DNA from: Frankia alni ACN14a
Lineage (GTDB): Bacteria; Actinomycetota; Actinomycetes; Frankiales; Frankiaceae
Direction: 5' to 3'
Assembly: GCF_000058485.1 (NCBI RefSeq)
Contig: NC_008278.1
Coordinates: 4,830,962-4,894,961, forward strand
DNA length: 64,000 nucleotides
The notes under the pieces are model-generated. The model ran no database searches and was not told where the DNA came from. It worked only from the letters and a program-made list of their open reading frames with translations. Of this stretch, positions 22,851 to 31,584 are shown piece by piece (positions within the stretch are counted from its first letter, which is position 1; each line of letters opens with the position of its first letter). Position numbers and translations under genes: made by a program.

Positions 22851-23834
22851 GTGTCACCTAGAAGGACGATTCGCGAGACCGTCAAGAACGGGATCAACAG
22901 TATCCCCGAACTGCAGGCCTCCCTGCTCACCGCCATCCAGCTGGAGTTCTCGACCATTCCGCCGTATCTGTGCGCCCAGTGGTCCGTCAACGACAGCGGC
23001 GCCCCGGGCAGCGTGAGCTACAGCATCGGGAACGTGGCGATCCAGGAAATGGGACATTTCGGCCAGGTCTGCAACCTGTACACCGCCACCGGCGCCTCGC
23101 TCAAGGGCGAGATCGCCACGCCGGATCTCGTTCCCGTCTATCCGACCGTAGGACTGCCCGGCGGCGTCCATCCCGGCCTGGTCGTCGCGCTGGCACCGCT
23201 GGGAGACCAGGCGCTGCGGACGTTTATGGCCATCGAGTATCCGGAGAAGGGCCCCGTTGTGCCGCCGCCCCCGGACGCGCCGCCGCCGCCCCCGCCGCCG
23301 GCAGAGCCGACGATCGGCCAGTTCTACGACGCGATCAGCACTGGCTTCGAGACCGTATTCCCCACGGGTTCACTGCCCCAGTACCCGGCGCCGAACCAGG
23401 TGAGTTATGCCGACCTGCTGTCCGCCGTCAACACGGTCGCGGATGCCGTGAATGCCATCAGCGAGATCACCGCGCAGGGCGAGGGCACCAGCGCATCGCC
23501 CGACGAGGGCACATTTGATCCAGACACGCTCGCACATTACTACACGTTCGCGGAGATCTACTACGGTAGGACGATAGTCGAGGTGGGATCTGGCTTCGAG
23601 TACTCGGGCGCCATCATACAAAGGCCGGCGGTCTATGATTTTTCGCCCCACCAGCCCGGCGCACCCGGTCAGGACGAGTTCATTGACACGTTCACGCAAC
23701 TCCTGAGGAACCTGGAAGCCTGCTGGACCGACGGCTCCGACATCGGCGAACAACTCGCCGCGATGAATTCCCTGCAGTCCGCGGGCACCGTTCTGATCAA
23801 GAACGGGTTCGCCCCTCAGTTTACGTTCGCGTAG
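22851..23834 (+). CDS. Ferritin-like domain protein of the VioB/RebD C-terminal type
   Basis: A 327-residue protein. LQASLLTAIQLEFSTIPPYL, with its metal-ligand Glu, and NVAIQEMGHFGQVCNLYTAT, with the Exx(G)H pair, are the signature of the ferritin-like domain in iminophenylpyruvate dimer synthases (VioB, RebD, StaD) and free-standing relatives. EIYYGRTI and a late DGSDIGEQLAAMNSLQ helix may supply further ligands. A poly-proline insert (about residues 142-160) splits the domain. GTG 22851 has AAGGGGA 7 nt upstream; ATG 22770, abutting the previous stop, is the alternative. It may oxidatively modify an amino-acid-derived metabolite together with the NTF2 proteins, but no biosynthetic core is present. 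Confidence 0.78.
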   Translation: MSPRRTIRETVKNGINSIPELQASLLTAIQLEFSTIPPYLCAQWSVNDSGAPGSVSYSIGNVAIQEMGHFGQVCNLYTATGASLKGEIATPDLVPVYPTVGLPGGVHPGLVVALAPLGDQALRTFMAIEYPEKGPVVPPPPDAPPPPPPPAEPTIGQFYDAISTGFETVFPTGSLPQYPAPNQVSYADLLSAVNTVADAVNAISEITAQGEGTSASPDEGTFDPDTLAHYYTFAEIYYGRTIVEVGSGFEYSGAIIQRPAVYDFSPHQPGAPGQDEFIDTFTQLLRNLEACWTDGSDIGEQLAAMNSLQSAGTVLIKNGFAPQFTFA

Positions 23835-24349
23835 ATTAGTTCGTTCAGCCGCCGGCAAGGATGGCGATGCCCTTGCAGAGCCGAACGCCGCGGGCAACTC
23901 GGCCGCACCCGGGCGTCTTGCAAAGCGGGGAGTTCCCCAGTTACCTTGTCGACCACGAGTTGACCGAGGACCCTCCGTGGCACCCAGGCGGGCTCCGGGC
24001 GTCGTTACGAGGTGACCGGCTTGGACATGGTCAGGGTGCGCGACGGCCATGGTCAGGAAACCGTCCAGTAGAGAGCGAATGAGCGGCGGGTGCGACGCCC
24101 CGGTTTACTTTCGCGTAGATCTCCGCCGACCTGGCGCGCGACGTTCCCGACGTCCATGGCGGCGTCGTTGACGGTGGCGGGCGGATGGCAGCGCACAGAC
24201 GCGATGGTCTCGACACGGGGCGGACGGACGTCTGTGTCAGGCTCCGCGACTCCTCTGGCTATTTACAGTTCCACGGTTCGGACTACACTCCGGTCCCCCG
24301 GAGATCTTTGGTTTTCGGGAAGAACCATGATGATCCATAGGGGGGTCCG
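23835..24349. other. Intergenic, no gene supported
   Basis: The 515 bp hold only short shadow ORFs. A 16-bp near-repeat is present: TTTACGTTCGCGTAGA at the end of the ferritin-like gene (23820-23835) recurs as TTTACTTTCGCGTAGA at 24104-24119, so part of the spacer may be an insertion or a decayed duplicate. The last 60 bp contain the promoter side and GGGGGG ribosome binding site of the DUF4234 gene. Confidence 0.5.
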
Positions 24350-24862
24350 ATGACCGAGGCAAACTATCCGACGGGCAGCGAACAGAGGGCTGCGCCGCGC
24401 GCCGACCTGTGGCCGGCTCAGACACCGAATGCGCCGCTGTCACCCCAGCCCGGCTGGGCGGCCGCCTCGGCTCAGCCGCCGTTCGGCGCGATTCCCCCCG
24501 TTCCGCGCAAGCAGGGCGCGTGGGGCCTGTGGTGGCTCTGCGTGATCACGTTCTCGATCTACTACTTCATCTGGTACGACAGGATCAACAGCGAGCTGTC
24601 CACGATCCTCGGCCAGCCGCGCACGGCGAACAGCCAGTGGTGGAACCAGATCATCCCGATCTGGGGCCTCGTCGGCCTCGGCGCCACAGCCAAGCGACTC
24701 AACGCCGCGCATGCGCTCGTCGGCTCACCGACCCGGGTCGGCGTCTTCACGTCCTGGTTCTGGGCGCCGGGCTGGTTCGGCTCGCAGACCCGCTATCTGC
24801 AGCGACGCGTCAACATTCTGCATGACGTGCTGGCCTCGCGGACCGCCCACCGGGGGTATTGA
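24350..24862 (+). CDS. DUF4234 family membrane protein
   Basis: A 170-residue protein. The first ~52 residues are Pro/Ala/Gln-rich and cytoplasmic. KQGAWGLWWLCVITFSIYYF forms the first helix with the family hallmark W-x-DRIN after it, and QWWNQIIPIWGLVGLGATAK forms the second. A C-terminal aromatic segment (SWFWAPGWFGSQTRYLQRRV) follows. The family is widespread in Actinobacteria with no known function. TAGGGGGG just upstream fixes the ATG. It appears monocistronic. Confidence 0.85.
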   Translation: MTEANYPTGSEQRAAPRADLWPAQTPNAPLSPQPGWAAASAQPPFGAIPPVPRKQGAWGLWWLCVITFSIYYFIWYDRINSELSTILGQPRTANSQWWNQIIPIWGLVGLGATAKRLNAAHALVGSPTRVGVFTSWFWAPGWFGSQTRYLQRRVNILHDVLASRTAHRGY

Positions 24863-24883
24863 TCCCCTGTTACCGGGCGGCGG

Positions 24884-25555
24884 TCAGGCCACGACGGCGA
24901 CGGCGCGCACGGGGAAGGTGCCCATGCCGCGCACGGGCGCGGGCAGCACGGTCAGGCGGACCGGCTCGCCGTCAGGCAGCTCGTCCAGGGCGGTGAGGTG
25001 CTCGACGATCGGGATGCCGGCGCCGAGCAGACCCTGATGGGCGGGACGGGCCAGGTCGTCGACGTCGTCGATGTTCAGCGAGTCGATGCCGACCAGCAGC
25101 GCCCCGGCGGCGACGAGGGCCTCGACGGCCGCCCGGGTCAGGTGCGGCGCCGGGCCGAAGTACGCCTCGCTCCCCCAGTGCCGGGCATGGCCCGTGTGGA
25201 CGAGCACGGCCCGCCCGGCGAGCTCGGCGGCGGCCGGCAGCCGCTCGGCGCCCACGGCCCGTGCCCCGCCCGCTCGGACCACCACGGCCGGCACGTCGAC
25301 CAGCCGGGCCAGATCGAGCGCCGCGACGTCCGGGCCGTCGGCGTGGAAGTGGAACGGGGCGTCGAGGTAGGTCCCGGTGTTCGCGACGAGGTCGACGGCG
25401 GCGATGTGGAACGACACCCCGGGGGCGAGCCGCTCCCCCGAAGCGGCCCGGCTGGTCCACGTGGAGATCCGCGGACCGGGCAGGCCCGGGTAGGTCACCA
25501 TGCCGTCGACGATGGGATGGGACAGGTCGACGATGCGGCGGTCCCCGACGGGCAT
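24884..25555 (-). CDS. Cyclase / kynurenine-formamidase-like metal-dependent hydrolase
   Basis: A 223-residue protein. VDLSHPIVDGMVTYPGLP opens the fold, NTGTYLDAPFHFHADG replaces the usual HxGTHxDAPxH metal motif with Asn and Tyr in two positions, and VLVHTGHARHWGS, then GAHLVGIDSLNIDD-like segments are standard. Metal binding could be altered because the first His of HxGTHxD is Asn. AAGGAG lies 8 nt before the ATG at 25555. The family includes formamidases and isatin hydrolase; the substrate is unknown. Confidence 0.88.
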   Translation of the reverse strand: MPVGDRRIVDLSHPIVDGMVTYPGLPGPRISTWTSRAASGERLAPGVSFHIAAVDLVANTGTYLDAPFHFHADGPDVAALDLARLVDVPAVVVRAGGARAVGAERLPAAAELAGRAVLVHTGHARHWGSEAYFGPAPHLTRAAVEALVAAGALLVGIDSLNIDDVDDLARPAHQGLLGAGIPIVEHLTALDELPDGEPVRLTVLPAPVRGMGTFPVRAVAVVA

Positions 25556-25728
25556 GGCGCGCTCCTTGCGTCCACGGCACGGTTGCGGTGCCGCCACGCT
25601 ACCGGTGCGGCCACAGCTACCGGGACCGTGCGCGCCGCGGCCGGCGAACCGTCCCTGCCCGGCGCGGGCGGCGGTGGGGTCGCGGGGGCGACCCGCTCCG
25701 CCCGCCCGCGCCGGGGGGTGCCCAGCGG

Positions 25729-26625
25729 TCAGCCGTCGGTGCCGGTCACCGGCGCGGGCGGCGGGCCGGCGGGCGACGAGCGCCCGCGCGGGACGAGCGT
25801 CGGCCGGGGGCATGGCGGCCGACGCGCGAGGGGTGGCCGCTGGGCCGGAACCCGCCTCGGGGCGGCGCCCGGCGGCGTGGACTCCGCCGGAAGCCGCGGA
25901 GGCGGAGCGGACGGCGACGGATGCCGCGGCCATCCCGCGGGGGCCGACGGATGGCGCGGCGCCGGCGCGGCCGGCGGGGTCCGTGGCTGCGGGAGCTGCG
26001 GGGGCGCCGCCGGCCGAGAGGACGGGGGCACGGTCCTCGGCGCGGGGGTTCTTTCGGGTTCGGCGGCGGGGCTCTCCCGCCCGGCGTCATCGGGGGCGTC
26101 GTCGCCCGTCGGGGCGGGCGCGCCCTCGTCCGGAGCGGGGGTGCTCGGCTCGCTCGTTCCCGCGTCGTCTCCGGACGCGGCGAGAGCCGGCGCCGCGGAG
26201 GCGGCCCTGGTTCCGGCGCTCGCGCTGTCTCCCGCGGCGACCGCAGCCGGCGCCGGCCCCGCCGAGACGCCGGCGGATGGGACGGCGACGGACGGGACCC
26301 CGGCGGGCGGTGACACGGCCGGGCGGGGTCGCGGGATGAGCGGGAACGTGGGCGTGGCTTGAGTGGCTTGAGTGGCTTGAGTCGCAGGAGTGGCAGTAGG
26401 CGCGGAGGCGGGCTCGTCGGCGTCGGGAAGGCCGGCACCGGCGTCCCTGCGGGTCCGCTCGGGCAGCGGTCCCCAGGCGTCGGCGTCGACGGTCGACGTC
26501 GCCCACTGCTCGTATGGATCTTGGTCGGGTGAGAACGTCTCGGGGTCGGGCGTGTGGCGGGTCAGTCCCACCGCCGCCGCGAGCACGAGTACTAGTCCCC
26601 CCAGAATCAGCACCGGCGTCAGCAT
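25729..26625 (-). CDS. Ala/Pro-rich single-pass membrane protein, function unknown
   Basis: A 298-residue ORF. Residues 3-21 (TPVLILGGLVLVLAAAVGL) form one N-terminal helix. Then TRHTPDPETFSPDQDPYEQW and a short acidic region look like a genuine conserved juxtamembrane segment, followed by ~220 residues of Ala/Pro/Thr/Arg low complexity. A 9-bp repeat near 26355-26381 encodes TQATQATQA. The N-terminal ~60 residues are convincing as coding; the long tail may be a disordered extension. No function can be assigned. Confidence 0.55.
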   Translation of the reverse strand: MLTPVLILGGLVLVLAAAVGLTRHTPDPETFSPDQDPYEQWATSTVDADAWGPLPERTRRDAGAGLPDADEPASAPTATPATQATQATQATPTFPLIPRPRPAVSPPAGVPSVAVPSAGVSAGPAPAAVAAGDSASAGTRAASAAPALAASGDDAGTSEPSTPAPDEGAPAPTGDDAPDDAGRESPAAEPERTPAPRTVPPSSRPAAPPQLPQPRTPPAAPAPRHPSAPAGWPRHPSPSAPPPRLPAESTPPGAAPRRVPAQRPPLARRPPCPRPTLVPRGRSSPAGPPPAPVTGTDG

Positions 26626-27043
26626 CGCCGTCCTTCCCCCCCGAACAGGTCACCGCGGGCCCGCCCCCCTGCCTGGAAATCAAGGGCGGGAAGACCCGAT
26701 CGGTCCCGCATTCCTGTCATGCGCGGGCAACTGACAACGTACGGGTGACCAGCCCGGACGGGGCCCATATCGATGACACGCTGCGAGGTAGCCGGTTCGG
26801 GTGGTAAGGCCGCTCGACCGGTGCCCCAGCCGCCGGTCCGGACCAGGCCGGACCGGTACATTACGGGCCATCGACTCCAACGTGCCCGGCCCGGATGATC
26901 ATCCTCAGCCGGTCGATCCCGGGTGCAGCCACGGCCTGGGCGCAGGCGCCCACGACCGCAGCGGGGCCGCGACGCGACCGCTGTACCGTCCCGCGCCGGC
27001 TGCCGCCGGCCGGGGTCGCACCCACTGATCGCCTCCACCGCCC
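26626..27043. other. Intergenic between divergent genes, no gene supported
   Basis: This contains the promoters of the Ala/Pro-rich membrane protein (minus) and the NIPA/DMT-like transporter (plus). Translations in all frames are Arg/Gly/Pro-rich without family features. No ribosomal binding site and start combination is convincing. Confidence 0.5.
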
Positions 27044-27934
27044 GTGCCGCTGTTCATTCCGCTCGCGTTGCTCGCCGCGTTCCTGTTGGCGTCGTCGGCC
27101 GCTCTCCAGCAGCGCGCCGCGGGCCGCAGCCGGTTCGTGGCCCGCGACGACCACGACCGGGCCGTGCCCGGCTTCGGGCACCTGCTCGACCTCGTCCGCG
27201 AGCCGTTGTGGCTGGTGGGCTGGCTGACGAACCTGGCCGGCTTCCTCACCCAGGCCCTCGCGCTGCACCTGGGATCGCTCGCCGAGGTGCAGCCGCTCAT
27301 GGTCACCCAGCTGCTGTTCGCGCTCCCCCTCGGCCTGGTGGGCACCCGTCTGCGGATGGCCCGCACGGCCTGGTGGGCCATCGCGGCGATCTGCGCCGGG
27401 CTCGCGCTGCTGCTCGGCGTGCAGGATCGGCTACCCACCCGTCCGCCACTCGACCAGGTACGCCTGATGTGGGCGATCATCGCCATCGTCGCGTTGGCCG
27501 CGGTGTTGGTCGCCGCGTCGCGCGGGCGGCGGCCGGCGGCACGGGCGGCGCTGTTCGGCGTCGCCGCCGGTCTGTTCTTCGCGCTGAGCGCGCTGCTGCT
27601 CAAACAGGCGACCGACGAAACCCTCGACAACGGGTTCGACGCGACAGTGACGCACTGGTTCGCCTATGCCCTCTGCGGGGTGACACTGACGAGCCTGTGT
27701 CTAGGCCAGATGGCCTACGCGGTCGGTCCGCTGACCGCGGCGGTCACCGCCATGAACATCACCAACCCGACCGCCGCGTACGCACTTGGCGTCCTGGTGT
27801 TCGGGGTCCCCGCTCCGAGGGGGTCCGGGGTCATCGCCGGCGTCGCGGTCTCCGCCGTCCTGGTCGTGGGCGGGGTGTTCCTGCTCTCGCGGGCGAGCGC
27901 CCTGCCCCGCCCGCGTCGACCACCGCAGCCGTAG
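27044..27934 (+). CDS. DMT / NIPA-like multi-pass transporter
   Basis: A 296-residue protein with about nine hydrophobic helices and a GTG start. IPLALLAAFLLASSAALQQR, then PLWLVGWLTNLAGFLTQALA and VQPLMVTQLLFALPLGLVGT, the pattern of the drug/metabolite transporter fold, where the signature VQPL-x(3)-LLF is common in NIPA/EamA-like actinobacterial proteins. The second half repeats the topology (LFGVAAGLFFALSALLLKQA, then GQMAYAVGPLTAAVTAMNIT). The substrate is unknown; magnesium has been shown only for eukaryotic NIPA relatives. Confidence 0.83.
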   Translation: MPLFIPLALLAAFLLASSAALQQRAAGRSRFVARDDHDRAVPGFGHLLDLVREPLWLVGWLTNLAGFLTQALALHLGSLAEVQPLMVTQLLFALPLGLVGTRLRMARTAWWAIAAICAGLALLLGVQDRLPTRPPLDQVRLMWAIIAIVALAAVLVAASRGRRPAARAALFGVAAGLFFALSALLLKQATDETLDNGFDATVTHWFAYALCGVTLTSLCLGQMAYAVGPLTAAVTAMNITNPTAAYALGVLVFGVPAPRGSGVIAGVAVSAVLVVGGVFLLSRASALPRPRRPPQP

Positions 27935-27971
27935 CTGCCTCCGCCGCCGGCCGGGCGGCCGACCGACGGCG

Positions 27972-29108
27972 TCAGCGGTTGCCGAACAGGCCGCCCATGC
28001 CGCCGCCGCCGAAACCGCCGAAGCCGCCGAGCCCACCGCCACCGAAGCCGCCGCCCGGCCCACCCTGGCCGCCCTGGCCGTGGTGGCCGCCGAGCTGGTT
28101 GCCGGCGAAGCCGCCCTGGCCGAGGCCGAAGTGGCCGGCCGCGCCGGCGCCGGCCAGCGCGTTGTACGGGGGCAGCAGCTCGCAGGGCTGCACGATGACG
28201 AAGCCCTCGCCGCTGAACTGCATCTGCCAGCTTTCCCCGGTGTTGCCGCGCGGCCGCCACACCGCCGAGGACGTCACCGCCGCCTGCATCGACACCTGCA
28301 GGTTGGTCGACCAGCCGACGACGGCGTCCGCGTCGGCGAAGTAGTAGTTCTGGTGGGTGACGTGCATGACCAGCGGCGCGCCCGACGTGCAGACCGCGAC
28401 CTTGCCGTTGCCGCGCAGCTCCACCTGGTAGGAGCCGACGCCGGCGATGCCGACCTGGCTGTCGACCCGGACCAGGTCCCAGTTCAGGTCGGAGTTGAAG
28501 GCCAGTACGTTCTTGCCGTCGACGGTCAGCCCGTCGCCGGCCAGGTCGAGGATGTGGATGTCCTGCGCCTGGTTGGCGAGGAAGACCGAGCCGGAGCCGG
28601 AGACCTGCATGAGGTTCAGGCCCTCGCCGCCGCTGAAGAAGCTGCGGAACTGCCCTCCCCAGCCTTCCCAGTGGGCGTCGAAGTTCGCGGCGCCCTGGTA
28701 GGCGACCATCGCGCCCTTGCGGGCGTAGAACTCGCGCATCCCCCGGGCGCCGAGCGTCGCCCGCAGCATCTTGCTGTTCTGCAGGGAGAACGGCTCGTCG
28801 GAGGGCCGTTCGGGATTGTCGAGCAGGCTGCTGCGGATCCCGCCGGCCGGCCCACCAGGACCACCCGGACCACCCGGGTAGCCGCCGGGGCCGGGCTGAC
28901 CGGGTGCCGGCGGGTAACCCTGGCCGGGATACCCGGGACCGGGCTGACCGGGCGCGGGCGGATATCCCTGACCCGGATAGCCCTGACCCGGATAGCCCGG
29001 ACCCGGATAGCCCGGACCGGGAGGCGGGTAGCCGGGGCCGCCCGGACCACCGGGATAGCCGCCGCCGGGACCGCCCGGATGACCGCCGTACGCCCCGCCC
29101 TGCGTCAT
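27972..29108 (-). CDS. AIM24-family protein with Gly/Pro/Tyr-rich N-terminus
   Basis: A 378-residue protein and third gene of a TerD/AIM24 cluster. Residues 1-90 are GYPGQGYPPAPGQPGP-type repeats, likely disordered and sticky. Residues ~100-320 are an AIM24 beta-fold (KGAMVAYQGAANFDAHWEG, then GSGSVFLANQAQDIHILDLA, GLTVDGKNVLAF and FSGEGFVIVQPCE). The tail is Gly/Phe-rich. AIM24 domains co-occur with TerD proteins in bacterial tellurite/phage/stress gene sets, but their molecular role is unsettled. ATG at 29108, 95 bp after the preceding cluster gene. Confidence 0.88.
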   Translation of the reverse strand: MTQGGAYGGHPGGPGGGYPGGPGGPGYPPPGPGYPGPGYPGQGYPGQGYPPAPGQPGPGYPGQGYPPAPGQPGPGGYPGGPGGPGGPAGGIRSSLLDNPERPSDEPFSLQNSKMLRATLGARGMREFYARKGAMVAYQGAANFDAHWEGWGGQFRSFFSGGEGLNLMQVSGSGSVFLANQAQDIHILDLAGDGLTVDGKNVLAFNSDLNWDLVRVDSQVGIAGVGSYQVELRGNGKVAVCTSGAPLVMHVTHQNYYFADADAVVGWSTNLQVSMQAAVTSSAVWRPRGNTGESWQMQFSGEGFVIVQPCELLPPYNALAGAGAAGHFGLGQGGFAGNQLGGHHGQGGQGGPGGGFGGGGLGGFGGFGGGGMGGLFGNR

Positions 29109-29203
29109 GCCGCAGTCCTCTCCGCCGTCCGCCGCGCCCGGCTCGCGCCGCCGCCGCCCATCCCGTCAACGAACCGCCCGCCGTCTTTGGATCCCATGGC
29201 GCG

Positions 29204-29881
29204 TCAGCCCCGCAGCGACATGGTCGGCCGCTCGTCCTCGCTCGGCTGGACGACGACGAAGCCCTGCCCGGAGAACCCGAGCTGGAAGGCCTCACCGGAG
29301 CCGCGGCCGATCAGGCCGCCGAGGCGCGCCGTGCGCCGAGGTTCGACGCGCAGGCCGTCGGTGTAGGCGACGAGGGCGTCGGTGTCGACGAACGTCGGCG
29401 CCTCCCGGGTGTCGAGCACGATCGGGTTGCCCTTCGCGGTCAGGGCGACCCAGCCGTGGCCCCGCAGCACCACGTTGAACATCCCCATCCCGGACAGCAT
29501 CGTGACGCCGCGGACGCGTTCGATCTTCCACTCCAGCGCCGCGTCGAAGGCCAGGATGTTCTTGCCGTTGACCGACAGGCCCTCGCCGGCGAGCTGCGCG
29601 ACGATGACCTCCTTGCCGTAGTCGGCGAGGTAGAGCAGGCCCTGGCCGGTCGCCGTCATCAGGGGCACGCCCTCGCCGGTCGCCCAGGACGACGCGATCC
29701 GGCCGAGCTGCGGCGGCTGCGGGTTGAAGTCGATCAGCCCCTCATAGGCGATCATGGACCCGACCCGGGCGAACAGGTCCTGGCCGGGGTTCAGGACCAC
29801 CTTGACGATCTTGGAGCCGTGCTTGCTCATCCGTTCGAAGACGGGCGTCGGCCCGTAGTGCTCGATCAGGCTGCCCTGCAC
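29204..29881 (-). CDS. AIM24-family protein, minimal form
   Basis: A 225-residue protein with only the AIM24 domain, starting at a GTG. VVLNPGQDLFARVGSMIAYE, then GQGLLYLADYGKEVIVAQLA, GLSVNGKNILAF and FSGQGFVVVQPSE align with the flanking paralogues. Second gene of the cluster, 61 bp after the TerD-AIM24 fusion. Three AIM24 copies of different architecture in a row suggest a hetero-oligomeric assembly (inference). Confidence 0.88.
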   Translation of the reverse strand: MQGSLIEHYGPTPVFERMSKHGSKIVKVVLNPGQDLFARVGSMIAYEGLIDFNPQPPQLGRIASSWATGEGVPLMTATGQGLLYLADYGKEVIVAQLAGEGLSVNGKNILAFDAALEWKIERVRGVTMLSGMGMFNVVLRGHGWVALTAKGNPIVLDTREAPTFVDTDALVAYTDGLRVEPRRTARLGGLIGRGSGEAFQLGFSGQGFVVVQPSEDERPTMSLRG

Positions 29882-29942
29882 GGCCCGCTCCCTCCCGCCG
29901 GCGGGCGACCCGCCGGGCCCGCTCCCACGATCGTCGCCACGC

Positions 29943-31334
29943 TCAGACCTCGTACGGCTGGACGACGACGAAATGACCGGCGAATCCCATGAACTGCAGG
30001 GCCAGGGCCTCCCCGCTGCTGCCCGCGTAGATCTGCCGGGAGATCCGCACCTGCGTCGAGACGCTGACCCGCATCCCGGTCGTCCACGCGACCAGCGCGT
30101 TCATGTCCGCGAACGTCGGGCCCTGCACGGGCAGGGTCATCGGCGACCCCTTGGTCATGACGACCACCGAGCCCGGCCCGGAGACCTCGAAGTGGAACAG
30201 ACCGCCGCCGGGAATGCCGGCGCTCTCGATCCGGCGCACCTCGGTGCGGACGGTGGCGTCCATCGCCAGCAGGTTCTTCGCGTTGATGCACAGCGACGAG
30301 CTGCCGAGCTCGACGATGTGCAGGTCCGCGGCGTCCTGGGCGAGGAAGACCTCGCCGGATCCCTTGCAGGTCATGAGCTTGAGGCTCTGGCCGGTCAGCT
30401 TGCCCTCGATGAGGCCGCGCAGCCCGCCGCCCTTGTAGTCGAACTCGACGTTGCCCTGGTAGGCGACCATCGACCCGCGCAGCGCCAGCGCGTCCGGACC
30501 GAGGGTGACCTTGACCAGTTTGCCGTTCTGCTGGGTCCAGCGCCCGGCCGTCGGCACCTCCCGGTACGGGGCGAGGCTGTTCATCGCCCCCGGCGGGGTC
30601 GGCTGGACCTGCGACGGCAGCGGCTCGGGACCCCCGAAGGCCCCCACCGGCGGCTGGGCGCCGGGCATGCCGGCGGGCACCGGCGCGCCGCCGTAGGCCG
30701 GCGCGGGTTGGCCACCGCCGTAGGCCGGCGCGGGTTGGCCCGGCGCAGCGGGCGGCGGGGTGGGCGCCTTGCGCTGATCATGGCGGGGCGGCGCGGGCGG
30801 CGGCTCCTCCTCGGCGACCTCGCCGCCGTAGGAGCGGATGAGCTCGGCGAGGCCGCCCTGGAAGCCCTGGCCGATCGCGGCGACGCGCCACACGCCCTTG
30901 CGGTAGACGTCCCCGATCATCACCGCCCGTTCGGTGGTGAAGTCGGCGCCGGTGAAGGAGTAACGCAGCACCTCGGCGCCGCCGACGACGATGCGCAGGT
31001 AGCCCGACGTGATCGCGGCGGCGCTGCCCGCGCCGTCGAGCGCCGCGCAGAACGACAGCCGGCCGATCGAGGCGGGCACCCGGTCGAGGCTGACCCGGAA
31101 CGCCTGGGTGTCCCCGGACTGCGGGCCGAGGAGCTCGACGGACTTCTCCGGCGAGGCGGGCTGGTTGAAGAAGACGAAGTACCGGTCGTCGGAGAGGCGG
31201 TCGTCGCCGTCCAGGCCGAAGCAGGACACATCCCACTCCCCCGGCGCGTTGATCTGGATCCCGACGTACAGGTCGGTGCTCTGGGTGACCGCCGAGAGCT
31301 GCGCCTTCTGCCCGCGGCTGAACTGGGTGACCAA
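29943..31334 (-). CDS. TerD-AIM24 fusion stress protein
   Basis: A 463-residue protein joining a calcium-binding TerD domain to an AIM24 domain. The TerD part (residues ~3-180) has FSRGQKAQLSAVTQSTDLYV, the acidic calcium site in FGLDGDDRLSDDRYFVFFNQ, and VWRVAAIGQGFQGGLAELIR at its end. A ~95-residue Pro/Ala/Gly linker with QPAPAYGG repeats follows. The AIM24 part (residues ~280-463) has GSMVAYQGNVEFDYKGGG, then GSGEVFLAQDAADLHIVELG. A TTG start at 31334 preceded by AGGGAG gives the family-typical start (M)VTQFSRGQ; a longer ORF to 31454 has an Arg-rich leader unlike TerD. First gene of the cluster. Fusion of the two domains gives direct evidence that they work together. Confidence 0.88.
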   Translation of the reverse strand: MVTQFSRGQKAQLSAVTQSTDLYVGIQINAPGEWDVSCFGLDGDDRLSDDRYFVFFNQPASPEKSVELLGPQSGDTQAFRVSLDRVPASIGRLSFCAALDGAGSAAAITSGYLRIVVGGAEVLRYSFTGADFTTERAVMIGDVYRKGVWRVAAIGQGFQGGLAELIRSYGGEVAEEEPPPAPPRHDQRKAPTPPPAAPGQPAPAYGGGQPAPAYGGAPVPAGMPGAQPPVGAFGGPEPLPSQVQPTPPGAMNSLAPYREVPTAGRWTQQNGKLVKVTLGPDALALRGSMVAYQGNVEFDYKGGGLRGLIEGKLTGQSLKLMTCKGSGEVFLAQDAADLHIVELGSSSLCINAKNLLAMDATVRTEVRRIESAGIPGGGLFHFEVSGPGSVVVMTKGSPMTLPVQGPTFADMNALVAWTTGMRVSVSTQVRISRQIYAGSSGEALALQFMGFAGHFVVVQPYEV

Positions 31335-31584
31335 CGCGCTCCCTCCACTCGCCTGCCGCCGCCCCGGCGCCTGCCACGACGGCCGGCGGCCCGGCCCACC
31401 ACCTGCGCCCGCATCCGCACGAATCGGACTGCGGGCAAGGTAGCAGCTACCCACCTGCCCAGCCGAACACGCCGGGCACGCGGACGCTGTCGCCCACGGG
31501 ACACCACGCGCGCGTCACCGTGGCAGGTCACCAGCGTGACACCTCCTGTCGCCTCCCGCGGGGAGGTTGGCGTTCACTGGGCGC

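Noticed and set aside
31552-31566. Hairpin CCTCCCGCGGGGAGG as a terminator of the TerD cluster
   Set aside because: It lies upstream of both divergent genes and overlaps a ribosome-binding-like GGGAGG; no transcript would need to end there.
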